From NCBI RefSeq assembly GCF_008329435.1, contig NZ_NPKN01000005.1, positions 230,327-294,326 of the forward strand: a stretch of 64,000 nucleotides of DNA, read 5' to 3'. The DNA comes from Rhodanobacter sp. T12-5 (lineage in GTDB: Bacteria; Pseudomonadota; Gammaproteobacteria; Xanthomonadales; Rhodanobacteraceae). Position 1 is the stretch's first letter, and each line of letters opens with the position of its first letter. Made by a program: the position numbers and the translations under genes. Positions 56,404 to 64,000 of this stretch are shown one piece after another. Under the pieces are notes generated by a model. The model ran no database searches, was not told the origin of the DNA, and worked only from the letters and a program-made list of their open reading frames with translations.

Positions 56404-57666
56404 TTATTCGCCGCCACCCGTGCCACCCGCGCCGGGCTGTGCAACGGCCATCGCCAGGCTGTTCGCCTGCTGATTGCCACTGCCCGAGGCGACGTTGATG
56501 CCGATGTTGCCCGACGCGTTCTGGAACGCATTGCCGCTCAGGCCGGCGGTGTTGGTCGCATCCACGACCACCCAGCGCGTGGTGGTCACGGTACCGCTGA
56601 GGTCGGCGTAGAGGTCATTTGCCGAGAGTTCGACGAAGCCCAGCCCACCGGACTCCGTACCGCGCGTTGTCCCACTTTCGCTGCCGCTGCTGTGGCTGCT
56701 GGTGTCGAATGCAAAGCCGCCCACGCCCGGACGGTTCGGGTTCTGCACCGCACCCTGCGCTTCGTTGTCGAAGTCGATATGGCCGGTCTGGTTGCCACTC
56801 GGGTGGGTGGCGCCGTTCCAGCTGTCCGGATACAGGTTGCTGGCCTGATACGCCATGCCGCTGCTGTCGGAAGACGAGCTGCCCGAGTAGCTCCCCGACG
56901 AATGACCCGCGTAGCCGCCAAGGCCCAGGCCGAGCGAGTAGCCCTGCACCGCGCCGCTCATCGAGACGTCGACCGTGTCGTTGTACTGCTGGACGTAGCC
57001 GGCGTTGCTGACCGAGTTGTGCCCCGACGCCTGATCCGACGCCACGGTGGACTGCGCGAAGCGGGTGGTCGCCACGGCGGCGGCCATCGCGTTCTTCTGC
57101 TGGTTGTTGTTGCCCGAGGTAACGTTCACGCCCAGGTTGCCCGAGGCGTTCTGGAACGCGTTGCCGCTGACCGTGGCGCTGTTGGTGACGCCCGCGTTGA
57201 CGGTGTCGTTGAACAGTCCCTGCTGATTCACGAACACTTCGCCGTCCGCCATGCCGAAGGCAAAGCTTGCGTCGGCTGCCGACAAGGCTGCGGCGTTGTC
57301 CTGCTGGTTGTTGTCGCCGGAGCCGATGTTCACGCCGATGTTGCCCGACGCGTTGCCGGCGACGTTGCCGGAGGCGGAAGCGTTGTTGGTGAGGTTGGTG
57401 TTGTCGCCTTCGTTGACGGCGTTGGACTGCTTGTTGTCGACGATCGCAATGGCGGCGGCGTTGATGTCGATGTTGCCCTGCACCCGGGGATCGCCCTTCA
57501 GCGAGATGTCCGTGCTCAGTTCGACCTTCTTGTCGATCCTCACCTTGTTCGAGTTGTCGGAATGCGAGTCGTGCCGGTCGCCGCCGTTGTGGGCATACGC
57601 GGTAGCGGTGCTGAACAACGTGGCAACTGCCATGGCCAATAGTGTTTTCTTGAATGTGGCGCTCAT
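56404..57666 (-). CDS. FapC-like amyloid subunit with three imperfect repeats
   Basis: A 420-residue exported protein (signal peptide to about residue 25). Three repeats of about 35-39 residues, at 94-130, 161-199 and 371-409, contain SGNAFQNASGNIGxNVxSG and NNQQxNAxAxA. Between R2 and R3 lies a long Gly/Ser/Asn-rich linker (about 200-370), and a short His/Asp-rich stretch follows the signal. Three repeats separated by linkers, with NQQ-N motifs, is the architecture of Pseudomonas FapC, the main fibre subunit. Unlike FapC it has no C-terminal CxxC. The gene has the largest 3' gap in the operon, with a hairpin, consistent with high-level expression. Confidence 0.8.
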   Translation of the reverse strand: MSATFKKTLLAMAVATLFSTATAYAHNGGDRHDSHSDNSNKVRIDKKVELSTDISLKGDPRVQGNIDINAAAIAIVDNKQSNAVNEGDNTNLTNNASASGNVAGNASGNIGVNIGSGDNNQQDNAAALSAADASFAFGMADGEVFVNQQGLFNDTVNAGVTNSATVSGNAFQNASGNLGVNVTSGNNNQQKNAMAAAVATTRFAQSTVASDQASGHNSVSNAGYVQQYNDTVDVSMSGAVQGYSLGLGLGGYAGHSSGSYSGSSSSDSSGMAYQASNLYPDSWNGATHPSGNQTGHIDFDNEAQGAVQNPNRPGVGGFAFDTSSHSSGSESGTTRGTESGGLGFVELSANDLYADLSGTVTTTRWVVVDATNTAGLSGNAFQNASGNIGINVASGSGNQQANSLAMAVAQPGAGGTGGGE

Positions 57667-57697
57667 GATGTCCTCTCTCTCTTGGTGCTTGGTGCAT

Positions 57698-58336
57698 TCA
57701 CCGCGGTGACGACGACACGGACAGCAGCAGCTGATTACCGGTGGCGTTGCCCGACCCCGCGGCCTGATTGAGTTGCATCACACCCTGATATCCCCGCATG
57801 GCCGACGCTTCGACCGCCGCACTGCGGGGGCCGTCGCCGGATGAAGGGATGGTTCTGGGGTGCTGCTCCCCTGCCGACGCTGAAATGGCGGATGACAGGG
57901 AACCGTCCGTCGTTTCGCGTATTCCTTGTGCAGCCAGTTCGCCGGCAACGGCATTGAGCTGCTGGTTGCCGCTGCCACTGGCCTGGTTGATCGCTGCCAG
58001 TCCGCTGCCTTGCGCGTAAGCCGCGCCGCCGATGCTGGCGCTGGCTGCGTAGGGGCGGTCGAAGTGGTTGTCCTGCTGCGCCTGTCGGCCTTGGACCGTG
58101 ACGTTGCCGCCACTGGCAAACGCGCGCAGGTTGGCTTGCTGGTTGAGATCGCCCGCTGCCACGTTCACGCTGCTGGCGCCGCTGGTGCCGCGCATGGCGT
58201 TGCCATCGATACGGCTGTTGGCGAGGTAGCCAAGCATCATCGTGTAGTCATCGCCGGCGGCGCAGGCCGCACTGAACGGGAACGCCAGCATCGATGCGAG
58301 GATCAGCGTGACCGATAGTGTGGATCGTGGCGACAT
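57698..58336 (-). CDS. FapB-like minor amyloid/nucleator subunit
   Basis: A 212-residue exported protein with a signal peptide ending near CAAG (residue 27). It has three shorter repeats at about 44-74, 105-132 and 180-206 that share GDLNQQANLRAFA, SGSGNQQLNAVAGE and NQAAGSGNATGNQLLL with the repeats of the larger subunit. In Pseudomonas, FapB is the smaller repeat protein thought to nucleate FapC fibres; the order, size and shared repeats fit that role. It follows the first gene by 8 bp and precedes the larger subunit by 31 bp. Confidence 0.75.
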   Translation of the reverse strand: MSPRSTLSVTLILASMLAFPFSAACAAGDDYTMMLGYLANSRIDGNAMRGTSGASSVNVAAGDLNQQANLRAFASGGNVTVQGRQAQQDNHFDRPYAASASIGGAAYAQGSGLAAINQASGSGNQQLNAVAGELAAQGIRETTDGSLSSAISASAGEQHPRTIPSSGDGPRSAAVEASAMRGYQGVMQLNQAAGSGNATGNQLLLSVSSSPR

Positions 58337-58344
58337 GGCGGCGC

Positions 58345-58863
58345 TCAGTGCCCGGCGGGACTGGAAGGAGCGAGACCGGGCAACAGGGACAACGCGCCCT
58401 GTACCTGGTTGCCGATGCCGCCGGTGGCCCGCCCGATGCCGCCCGTGGGCGCCGCGATCAGATGGCTGAAGCCGTTGCCGGCGTCCGCACGTGCGCCGAC
58501 GCTGCCACCGAGCGCGTTGCGGGTGACCCGCTCGACGGTGGTGTCATGCGTGCCGCGATTGCCGGCGGGCGTGGTGGCATTGAGGCTGGCGTAGTCGCCA
58601 TCGGAAAGTTCGCCGGTATTGAGCGCGCCATCCAGTTCATGCCGTGGCGAAGGATTCACGATCAGCGCCATGCCCGGCGGCGCTTGCCGGTAGGCCGGAC
58701 GCGCCGAGACGTTGCGCACCACCACGATCTCGCCGTGCTGTACCTCAACGGCCTTGTGGGCGTCGGCGGCGATCGCAGGCGTGGACAGCACCATCATGCC
58801 AAGTGCCAGCCATGAGCCGGCGGCGATTCCCCTTCGCGCGGCATGTCGTTCTGCGTGATGCAT
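58345..58863 (-). CDS. Small exported first gene of the Fap-like operon
   Basis: A 172-residue exported protein with a signal peptide ending AIA-ADA (about residue 34) and an extended, low-complexity body containing NPSPRHELDG, ASLNATTPAGNRG and a Gly/Ala-rich C terminus (GGIGRATGGIGNQVQG). It lacks the NQQ repeats of the two downstream subunits. By position it matches FapA, a small exported component of Pseudomonas fap operons, but sequence similarity is not evident. The ATG at 58863 has GGGGGAAACC in front. The transcription start predicted from the sigma-54 box leaves a leader of about 25 nt. Confidence 0.68.
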   Translation of the reverse strand: MHHAERHAARRGIAAGSWLALGMMVLSTPAIAADAHKAVEVQHGEIVVVRNVSARPAYRQAPPGMALIVNPSPRHELDGALNTGELSDGDYASLNATTPAGNRGTHDTTVERVTRNALGGSVGARADAGNGFSHLIAAPTGGIGRATGGIGNQVQGALSLLPGLAPSSPAGH

Positions 58864-58898
58864 GGTTTCCCCCACTGCCTGGTCCACGTCCGTACGAC

Positions 58899-58913
58899 GC
58901 AAGCCGCGTGCCA
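58899..58913 (-). promoter_or_regulatory. Sigma-54 promoter of the Fap-like operon
   Basis: Read on the minus strand: TGGCAC (58913-58908), GCGGC (five bases), TTGC (58902-58899). This matches the sigma-54 consensus TGGCACG-N4-TTGC at every conserved position, with exact -24/-12 spacing. The start point would be near 58888, 25 nt before the first start codon of the operon. The convergent sigma-54 activator gene lies at the far end of the operon. Confidence 0.85.
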
Positions 58914-59006
58914 AGGCGACCTATTCGAGTCGTCCCAACGGCTGGCGCCGTTCGGCGGGTTTCCGGAGCGGATGCGGCAGTGTTGCGGGGTTACAACGGC
59001 AACGCG

Positions 59007-59079
59007 TGTACCAGCACGACAGATCGCGTCGGATCGAGGCCGGCACGGGGTCGCGGCCACATGTAACAGCACTGATACA
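59007..59079. promoter_or_regulatory. Candidate upstream activator sites for the sigma-54 activator
   Basis: An 18-bp palindrome TGTAACAGCACTGATACA at 59062-59079 (TGTA-n-CAG-nn-CTG-n-TACA, all arm bases symmetrical) lies 174-192 bp upstream of the predicted start point. A related half-site TGTACCAGCAC occurs at 59007-59017, 55 bp closer. The remaining bases of the 353-bp gap (58864-59216) between the first operon gene and the argD-like gene show no gene. Two similar sites at enhancer distance fit an AAA+ activator. Assignment to the convergent regulator is inference. Confidence 0.5.
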
Positions 59080-59216
59080 CCGCCCGCCGTGGTTTACAGC
59101 AGGCCACGCCGGGGGTCGTGCAAAGCCGACGCGCAGCACTTACGATGGCATTCCCCTACGGAGTTCGAATCCGTTTTCTCACGCCAGGTTGACTCTGGCC
59201 GCTTCACGGATCCCCC

Positions 59217-60443
59217 ATGCACGCGCACGACGCCACCCTGACCGACCTTGGCAAGCGTTACTGGCTGCCGGTATACAAACCGCGTGAGCTGGTGCTCGAT
59301 CATGGCAAGGGTGCCCGGGTGTGGGACACCGAAGGCCGCGACTACGTCGACTTCGGCGCCGGCATCGCGGTCAATGCGTTGGGTCATCAGGACCCGGACT
59401 TGGTCGATGCGCTCACCGCGCAGGCGCACAAGCTGTGGCACGCCAGCAACGTGTTCTACACCGAGCCACCGCTGCGACTGGCCGAGGAGCTGGTGCGCGC
59501 CTCGCATTTCGCCGAGCGCGTGTTTCTGTGCAACTCCGGTGCCGAGGCGAACGAGGCGGCGATCAAGCTGGTGCGCAAATGGGCGGCATCGAAGGGACGT
59601 CCGCCGGAGCGGCGCATCATCATCACCTTCAGGGGCTCGTTTCACGGCCGGACGCTGGCGACCGTCACCGCCACCGCGCAGCCGAAATATCAGGAAGGTT
59701 ACGAGCCGCTGCCGGCGGGTTTCCGCTATCTCGACTTCAACGATGTCGCGGCGCTGGAGGCGGCGTTCGACGCGGGCGACATCGCCGCCGTGATGCTGGA
59801 GCCGGTGCAGGGCGAGGGCGGCGTGGTGCCGGCGGCAGCGGGCTTCCTCAGGTGCGTGCGCGAGTTGTGCGACCAGCATGACGCCCTGCTGGTGCTGGAC
59901 GAGATCCAGTGCGGCATGGGTCGTACCGGCACGTTGTTCGCTCATACGCACGACCATGTCACGCCGGACATCGTGACCCTGGCCAAGGCACTCGGCGGCG
60001 GTTTTCCGATCGGCGCGATGCTGGCTGGCCCGAAGGTGGCCGAGGTCATGCAGTACGGAGCACACGGCACCACGTTCGGCGGTAATCCGATGGCGGCCGC
60101 GGTCGCGCGTGTCGCGCTGGCCAAGCTGGCTTCGCCGGCGGTGCTGATGAACGTGGAACGCCAGGCGAATGACTTGCGCGTCGGGCTGGCTCGCATCAAC
60201 CAGGAGTTGAACGTGTTCGCCGAAGTGCGCGGTCGCGGCCTGATGATCGGCGCCGTGCTGATCGATGCGCACGCAGGCAAGGCGGGAGCGATCCTCGACC
60301 ACGCTGCGGCGCATGGCCTGTTGCTGCTGCAGGCCGGGCCAAACGTGTTGCGCTTCGTGCCGCCGCTGACCATCACCGACGAAGAACTGGCCGACGGTCT
60401 CGCGCGCCTGCATGTGGCGTTGAGCGACTTTGCGGCAGGCTGA
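59217..60443 (+). CDS. Acetylornithine/succinylornithine aminotransferase family protein (ArgD-like)
   Basis: A 408-residue class III PLP aminotransferase. Key segments are [72 protein letters not shown] and [16 protein letters not shown] with the PLP Lys. It most resembles ArgD/AstC, acting in arginine biosynthesis or catabolism; no other arg or ast genes are nearby, so the choice is open. It begins just outside the amyloid regulatory region and is followed 29 bp later by a glyoxalase-like gene. Confidence 0.9.
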   Translation: MHAHDATLTDLGKRYWLPVYKPRELVLDHGKGARVWDTEGRDYVDFGAGIAVNALGHQDPDLVDALTAQAHKLWHASNVFYTEPPLRLAEELVRASHFAERVFLCNSGAEANEAAIKLVRKWAASKGRPPERRIIITFRGSFHGRTLATVTATAQPKYQEGYEPLPAGFRYLDFNDVAALEAAFDAGDIAAVMLEPVQGEGGVVPAAAGFLRCVRELCDQHDALLVLDEIQCGMGRTGTLFAHTHDHVTPDIVTLAKALGGGFPIGAMLAGPKVAEVMQYGAHGTTFGGNPMAAAVARVALAKLASPAVLMNVERQANDLRVGLARINQELNVFAEVRGRGLMIGAVLIDAHAGKAGAILDHAAAHGLLLLQAGPNVLRFVPPLTITDEELADGLARLHVALSDFAAG

Positions 60444-60472
60444 ATCGATACCCATTGATCAGGAACATCCCG

Positions 60473-60892
60473 ATGAAATACCTGCACAGCATGGTGCGCG
60501 TACGTGACCTCGACGCCTCTCTGCGCTTCTACTGCGAAGGTCTCGGCTTGCGCGAAGTGCGCCGCAAGGAAGTGCCCGAAGGCAAGTACACGCTGGTGTT
60601 CCTGTCCGCGCCGGAAAGCCCTGAGGCCGAGATCGAGCTGACCTGGAACTGGGGCTCGCAGGAGGATTACGGCTCGGCACGCAACTTCGGCCACCTGGCG
60701 TTCCGCGTCGACGACATCTACGCCACCTGCGCGCGGCTGCAGGCGATGGGCTGCACCATCCACCGGCCGCCGCGGGATGGCCACATGGCCTTCGTGCGCT
60801 CGCCCGACCTGATCTCGATCGAGTTGCTGCAGGACGGGCATCTGCCGCCGAGCGAACCTTGGGCGTCGATGCCGAACACCGGCAACTGGTGA
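60473..60892 (+). CDS. VOC/glyoxalase I-like protein
   Basis: A 139-residue protein of the vicinal-oxygen-chelate fold: [47 protein letters not shown] and [22 protein letters not shown] contain the expected metal-ligand His and Glu positions. It resembles lactoylglutathione lyase (GloA), which detoxifies methylglyoxal. It follows the argD-like gene in the same direction and converges on hemL, whose stop is 1 bp after its own. Confidence 0.9.
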   Translation: MKYLHSMVRVRDLDASLRFYCEGLGLREVRRKEVPEGKYTLVFLSAPESPEAEIELTWNWGSQEDYGSARNFGHLAFRVDDIYATCARLQAMGCTIHRPPRDGHMAFVRSPDLISIELLQDGHLPPSEPWASMPNTGNW

Positions 60893-60893
60893 A

Positions 60894-62174
60894 TCAGTTC
60901 TTCGCCTCGCGTATTGCGCCGCGCGCCGCTTCCAGCGTATCGGCGATGTCCTGCTCGCTGTGCGCGCTGGACATGAAGCCGGCCTCGAACGCGGACGGTG
61001 CCAGATACACGCCGCGCTTGAGCATGCCGTGGAAGAAACGGTTGAACAGCGCGACATCCGCCGCCGTCGCCTGCGCGTAGCTGGTGACTTTTTCGGCGCT
61101 GAAGAACAGCCCGAACATGCCGCCCACGCGGTTGGTACTGAACGCCACGCCTTCGCCGTCGGCGATCGACTGGAAGCCGTCGGCGAGCAGGCGCGTGCGC
61201 GCGGCGAGCTGTTCGTGAAAGCCCGGTGCCTGGATCAGCTCCAGCATCGCCAGTCCCGCTGCCATTGCCACCGGGTTGCCGCTCAGCGTGCCGGCCTGGT
61301 AGATCGGCCCGCTTGGAGCGATCTGCTCCATCAGCTCGCGCCGGCTGCCGTAGGCACCTACCGGCATGCCACCGCCGATGATCTTGCCGAACGTGGTCAG
61401 ATCGGGCGTCACGCCGTAATGCGCCTGAGCGCCGCCGAGCGCGACGCGGAAACCGGTCATCACCTCGTCGAAGATCAGCAACGCGCCCGACTTCGTGCAC
61501 AGTTCACGCAGGCCCTGCAGGTAGCCGTCCGCCGGCAGGATGCAGTTCATGTTGCCGGCGACCGGCTCGATGATCAGGCCGGCGATCTCATTGCCCTGTT
61601 TGGCAAACAATGCCTTCGCCGCGTCGAGGTCGTTGTAAGGCAGCGTGAGGGTGAGGTCGGCATTCGCCTTCGGCACGCCCGGCGAGGTTGGCACGCCGAA
61701 AGTCAGCGCGCCGGAGCCGGCCTTGACCAGAAAACTGTCGCCGTGGCCGTGGTAGCAGCCCTCGAATTTCACGATCTTGCTGCGGCCGGTGGCGCCGCGA
61801 GCGAGCCGGATCGCCGACATCGTGGCCTCGGTGCCGGAGTTGACCATGCGTACCATGTCGATCGACGGGATCAGCCGGGTGATGGTCTCGGCCATGGTGA
61901 CCTCGGCGGCGCAAGGCGTGCCGAACGACAGGCCATCCTTCACCGCGCGTTCGACCGCTTCGCGCACGGCCGGATGGTTGTGGCCGACGATCATCGGCCC
62001 CCACGAACCGACATAGTCGATATAGCGCCTGCCTTCAACGTCCCACAGGCAGGAACCGTCCGCCCGCGCAGTGAAGAACGGTTCGCCACCCACCGACTTG
62101 AACGCGCGCACCGGCGAGTTCACACCGCCGGGCATCAGTTGCAGGGCGCGCTGGAACAGTTCGTGGTTGGTCAT
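60894..62174 (-). CDS. hemL: Glutamate-1-semialdehyde 2,1-aminomutase
   Basis: HemL (426 residues) makes 5-aminolevulinate, the first dedicated tetrapyrrole precursor, from glutamate-1-semialdehyde by a PLP/PMP mechanism. Signatures: [71 protein letters not shown] and [17 protein letters not shown] with the PLP-binding Lys. Full length with standard start. Its ATG overlaps the thiE stop by 4 bp, so the two are translationally coupled. Confidence 0.97.
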   Translation of the reverse strand: MTNHELFQRALQLMPGGVNSPVRAFKSVGGEPFFTARADGSCLWDVEGRRYIDYVGSWGPMIVGHNHPAVREAVERAVKDGLSFGTPCAAEVTMAETITRLIPSIDMVRMVNSGTEATMSAIRLARGATGRSKIVKFEGCYHGHGDSFLVKAGSGALTFGVPTSPGVPKANADLTLTLPYNDLDAAKALFAKQGNEIAGLIIEPVAGNMNCILPADGYLQGLRELCTKSGALLIFDEVMTGFRVALGGAQAHYGVTPDLTTFGKIIGGGMPVGAYGSRRELMEQIAPSGPIYQAGTLSGNPVAMAAGLAMLELIQAPGFHEQLAARTRLLADGFQSIADGEGVAFSTNRVGGMFGLFFSAEKVTSYAQATAADVALFNRFFHGMLKRGVYLAPSAFEAGFMSSAHSEQDIADTLEAARGAIREAKN

Positions 62175-62830
62175 CGCGTGGATTCTCGGTCAGGGGAAAA
62201 CATGCCGGCAAAGCGTTGCGCGGCGGTGTGCACGTCGGACGCGCCGAAAACAGCCGAGACCGCCGCCAGAAAATCTGCCCCAGCGTCAATCAACGGCGCA
62301 CCATTGTCCGGTGTGATTCCACCGATCGCTACCCGCGGCAGACCAAGCGCGGCGCTATGCCTCAGCAAATCGATCGAGGCGCGCGGTGCCAATGGCTTGG
62401 TCGGCGAAGGGAAGAACGCACCAAACGACAGATAGCTCGCGCCGGCGCGGGCGGCCACCCGCGCCAGTTGCAGCGAATTGCAGCAGGCCGCGCCAATGAT
62501 CGCGTGGCTGCCGAGTTCGCTGCGCGCTGCGCCGATGTCCTTCTCCACATTGCCCAGATGAACACCATCCGCACCTACGGCCCTGGCCAGCGCGATGTCG
62601 TCGTCGATGATCAAGGGCACGCCGCGCTCATGACACAGCTGCCTGAGGGCAGTCGCTTCGGCATGACGGCGTGCTGCGTCCATGGTCGGGTCGCGGTACT
62701 GCAGCAGCCGTGCTCCGCCAACCAGCGCCCGGGAGACGACCTCAAGCAGATCCTCGCGAGGTCCGTCGGTTAGGGCATAAAGGCCGCGGCCGGGCCATGT
62801 TGCAAAACTGTTCAATTCGATACCTTGCAT
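62171..62830 (-). CDS. thiE: Thiamine-phosphate synthase
   Basis: ThiE of 219 residues joins the thiazole and pyrimidine moieties of thiamine. It shows [44 protein letters not shown], a diphosphate loop [17 protein letters not shown] and [29 protein letters not shown]. The ATG at 62830 gives MQGIELNS; a longer in-frame extension is not conserved-looking. It is coupled with hemL, a pairing common in gammaproteobacteria, and divergent from the rubredoxin gene (95-bp gap). Confidence 0.96.
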   Translation of the reverse strand: MQGIELNSFATWPGRGLYALTDGPREDLLEVVSRALVGGARLLQYRDPTMDAARRHAEATALRQLCHERGVPLIIDDDIALARAVGADGVHLGNVEKDIGAARSELGSHAIIGAACCNSLQLARVAARAGASYLSFGAFFPSPTKPLAPRASIDLLRHSAALGLPRVAIGGITPDNGAPLIDAGADFLAAVSAVFGASDVHTAAQRFAGMFSPDRESTR

Positions 62831-62925
62831 GCGTGGATGTGGGGCCGGCGACGTCGAGATGCTTTCGCATTGCCGGGCGAGTTGCGAGAATGTGCCATTC
62901 CATGACGATCCAAAGAAGTCCGACC

Positions 62926-63123
62926 ATGAGCCAGAGTTCCACCGAAGCCGTTGCCTTGCGCAAATGGATGTGCGTTGTTTGCGGCTATATCTATGATGAG
63001 GCCGCGGGCGTTCCTGATGAAGGGATCGCGCCAGGCACCCGCTGGGAGGATGTGCCCGACACATGGACCTGTCCGGACTGCGGCACCACCAAGGATGACT
63101 TCGAGATGATCGAACTCGACTGA
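62926..63123 (+). CDS. Rubredoxin
   Basis: A 65-residue rubredoxin with the iron-binding knuckles [23 protein letters not shown] and [15 protein letters not shown]. The residues before KWMCVVCG are an N-terminal extension of about ten. Rubredoxin donates electrons to alkane hydroxylases, rubrerythrins and similar enzymes; the partner is not in the window. Divergent from thiE. Confidence 0.96.
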   Translation: MSQSSTEAVALRKWMCVVCGYIYDEAAGVPDEGIAPGTRWEDVPDTWTCPDCGTTKDDFEMIELD

Positions 63124-63230
63124 AGACCCCTTCCTGTCAGCAAACGGCCCGATCTCGCCAGCGCATTGGCCGGGTCGTCTGCTCTGATGTTCCTGCGCCC
63201 ATAGGCGGCGTGTCGTTCGAGGAGCATCCC

Positions 63231-63434
63231 ATGCAACAGTTCATTCCGTTCGAAGATGACTGGGACGCGCTGGAAAATCTTCGCCCTGAAGACCTGATCC
63301 CCTACCGTGTCGGTCTGCTGGACAATTCCGCTGGACTCAATCGGCGCAGCGCCCCGGTGGCGCCAGCGATTCCTGGTCCGCAGGCCGGTCCGGATGATCA
63401 GTCCTGGCACCTGACGCGGCACGGACACGGTTGA
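63231..63434 (+). CDS. Small uncharacterised protein
   Basis: Predicted 67 residues, starting MQQFIPFEDDWDALENLRPEDLIPY, acidic in its first half and Pro/Gly/His-rich in the second. A CGAGGAGCATCCC ribosome-binding region precedes the ATG. I do not recognise the family. The reading frame and codon use look real, and it lies just before the rRNA promoter, about 400 bp upstream of it. Confidence 0.6.
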   Translation: MQQFIPFEDDWDALENLRPEDLIPYRVGLLDNSAGLNRRSAPVAPAIPGPQAGPDDQSWHLTRHGHG

Positions 63435-63645
63435 TACCAGCAATCGCTTCACTGGGTTCCGGTTGTAGGTGCGGCTGGTCTGCGTGTGCGGCCTTGCTGC
63501 AACAATGGCGATTGCGAAGGAAGATGGCCGCGGCCTCTTCACATGGACGCGACGTGGCGCTATGATTCTCGCCCCTTCGACGAAGCGCTCTCTCGCGAAG
63601 GTTTCCGCAACGAATTCTCGCTGAAAAGTTTCTTCACCGAGGGTG

Positions 63646-63673
63646 TTGACGGTCGCAAAAAGCGATGTAGAAT
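63646..63673 (+). promoter_or_regulatory. rRNA operon promoter (rrn P1-like)
   Basis: TTGACG (63646-63651), a 16-bp spacer and TAGAAT (63668-63673), followed by a GC-rich GGGCGGC discriminator typical of stringently controlled rRNA promoters. The start point would be about 63680. The stretch 63435-63645 between the small gene and this promoter shows nothing I can assign; a short open frame there looks non-coding. Confidence 0.85.
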
Positions 63674-63734
63674 GGGCGGCTCACCCAGGACGAAACGTCT
63701 TGGGACGGTACCGGAAAAACGGTGCCAAGCGAAC

Positions 63735-63745
63735 GATCTTTGACA
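63735..63745 (+). other. Antitermination boxA-like element of the rrn leader
   Basis: GATCTTTGACA resembles the rRNA boxA (consensus TGCTCTTTAACA) and lies 60 bp downstream of the predicted transcription start, the usual leader position for NusB/NusE-dependent antitermination. Confidence 0.6.
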
Positions 63746-63922
63746 GTGTGCGCAGGTGAATTGTGTGGACGTCTTGTGTTGAATGGGTCACGACCTGTCC
63801 AAAGCAATGCAAGCGTCCCGCCAAGTAAAAAGTCAGTAATGAGTTTTGATTGGTTGGGAAGAACGCTTCAGAAAGATAGATTGTCATCATGGTCTGCAAA
63901 GGCGATGTGACGATCGAAAACT

Positions 63923-64000
63923 TAAGTGAAGAGTTTGATCCTGGCTCAGATTGAACGCTGGCGGCATGCCTAACACATGCAAGTCGAACGGCAGCACAGA
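63923..64000 (+). rRNA. 16S ribosomal RNA (5' end only)
   Basis: The conserved 16S start GAAGAGTTTGATCCTGGCTC is present at 63928-63947, followed by the variable region opening TTGAACGCTGGCGGCATG and the universal CACATGCAAGTCGAACGG. The mature 5' end is estimated at 63923 by alignment with E. coli. The gene continues past the window edge, and the operon order beyond it cannot be seen. Confidence 0.97.

Noticed and set aside
63486..63743. 85-codon open frame running through the rRNA promoter region
   Set aside because: It spans the rrn promoter and leader, has no family resemblance, and its start lacks a convincing ribosome-binding site.

Overview
The window is a GC-rich, densely coded gammaproteobacterial chromosome segment, most likely from the Xanthomonadales and probably the Rhodanobacter/Dyella/Luteibacter side (Rhodanobacteraceae). 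The evidence is the gene content, high GC and Xanthomonas-like features: a membrane pyrophosphatase plus PPi-dependent phosphofructokinase, a short-lid adenylate kinase, a CRP/Clp-type operator and purine-rich intergenic repeats. There are about 50 credible protein genes and the first bases of a 16S rRNA gene at the right edge. I see no tRNA, CRISPR array, insertion sequence or prophage gene.

Layout. 0.1-7.9 kb (minus strand): DUF3426 protein, prmA, accC, accB, aroQ, a TlpA-like thioredoxin, a dsbD with a duplicated periplasmic domain, and cutA. 8.0-10.3 kb (plus): groES-groEL behind a CIRCE operator. 10.4-22.5 kb: an LTA-synthase-like phosphoglycerol transferase, glnE, a large periplasmic-sensor diguanylate cyclase, an ELM1-domain protein, a RutE-type nitroreductase, a YceI protein, a Yip1-family membrane protein and a small zinc protein. 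22.6-28.2 kb: a lipopolysaccharide block (GT4, O-antigen ligase, GT2, LpxL-type acyltransferase, waaA). 28.3-31.3 kb: tolC with a pcm-like methyltransferase, divergent from a TetR regulator. 31.6-34.2 kb: an unusual aspartyl-hydroxylase/sulfotransferase fusion and a ferritin-like protein. 34.2-38.5 kb: an oxidoreductase/MFS operon divergent from a LysR gene. 38.6-50.0 kb: housekeeping with a strong pyrophosphate theme (ppa, hppA, pfp), prolyl oligopeptidase, adk and mpl. 50.2-51.7 kb: a LON-domain protein and an SDR. 52.0-58.9 kb: a sigma-54 activator convergent with a six-gene functional-amyloid (Fap-like) operon. 59.2-63.4 kb: argD-like, glyoxalase-like, hemL, thiE, rubredoxin and a small unknown gene. 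63.6-64.0 kb: rRNA promoter, leader and 16S start.

The most interesting system is the Fap-like locus at 53.4-58.9 kb. Its products are a small secreted protein, two secreted proteins with the Ser/Gly/Asn/Gln repeats of FapB and FapC, a C39 papain-like peptidase with Cys/His/Asp triad, a secreted FapE-position protein, and an outer-membrane barrel with an N-terminal coiled coil like FapF. The sequence around it suggests a regulatory circuit. A perfect sigma-54 promoter lies just before the first gene, with TGTA-N-CAG half-sites about 120-180 bp upstream. The convergent gene encodes a sigma-54 activator with intact GAFTGA and a degenerate receiver. A perfect TGTGA-N6-TCACA site lies upstream of that activator. 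A natural hypothesis is c-di-GMP/Clp to activator to amyloid; the last links are inference.

Other points worth a second look: the hydroxylase/sulfotransferase fusion, a tandem DsbD alpha domain, an in-frame repeat inserted in mpl, and a family of inverted purine/pyrimidine repeats sitting inside operons (accC/prmA, groES/groEL, upstream of waaA).
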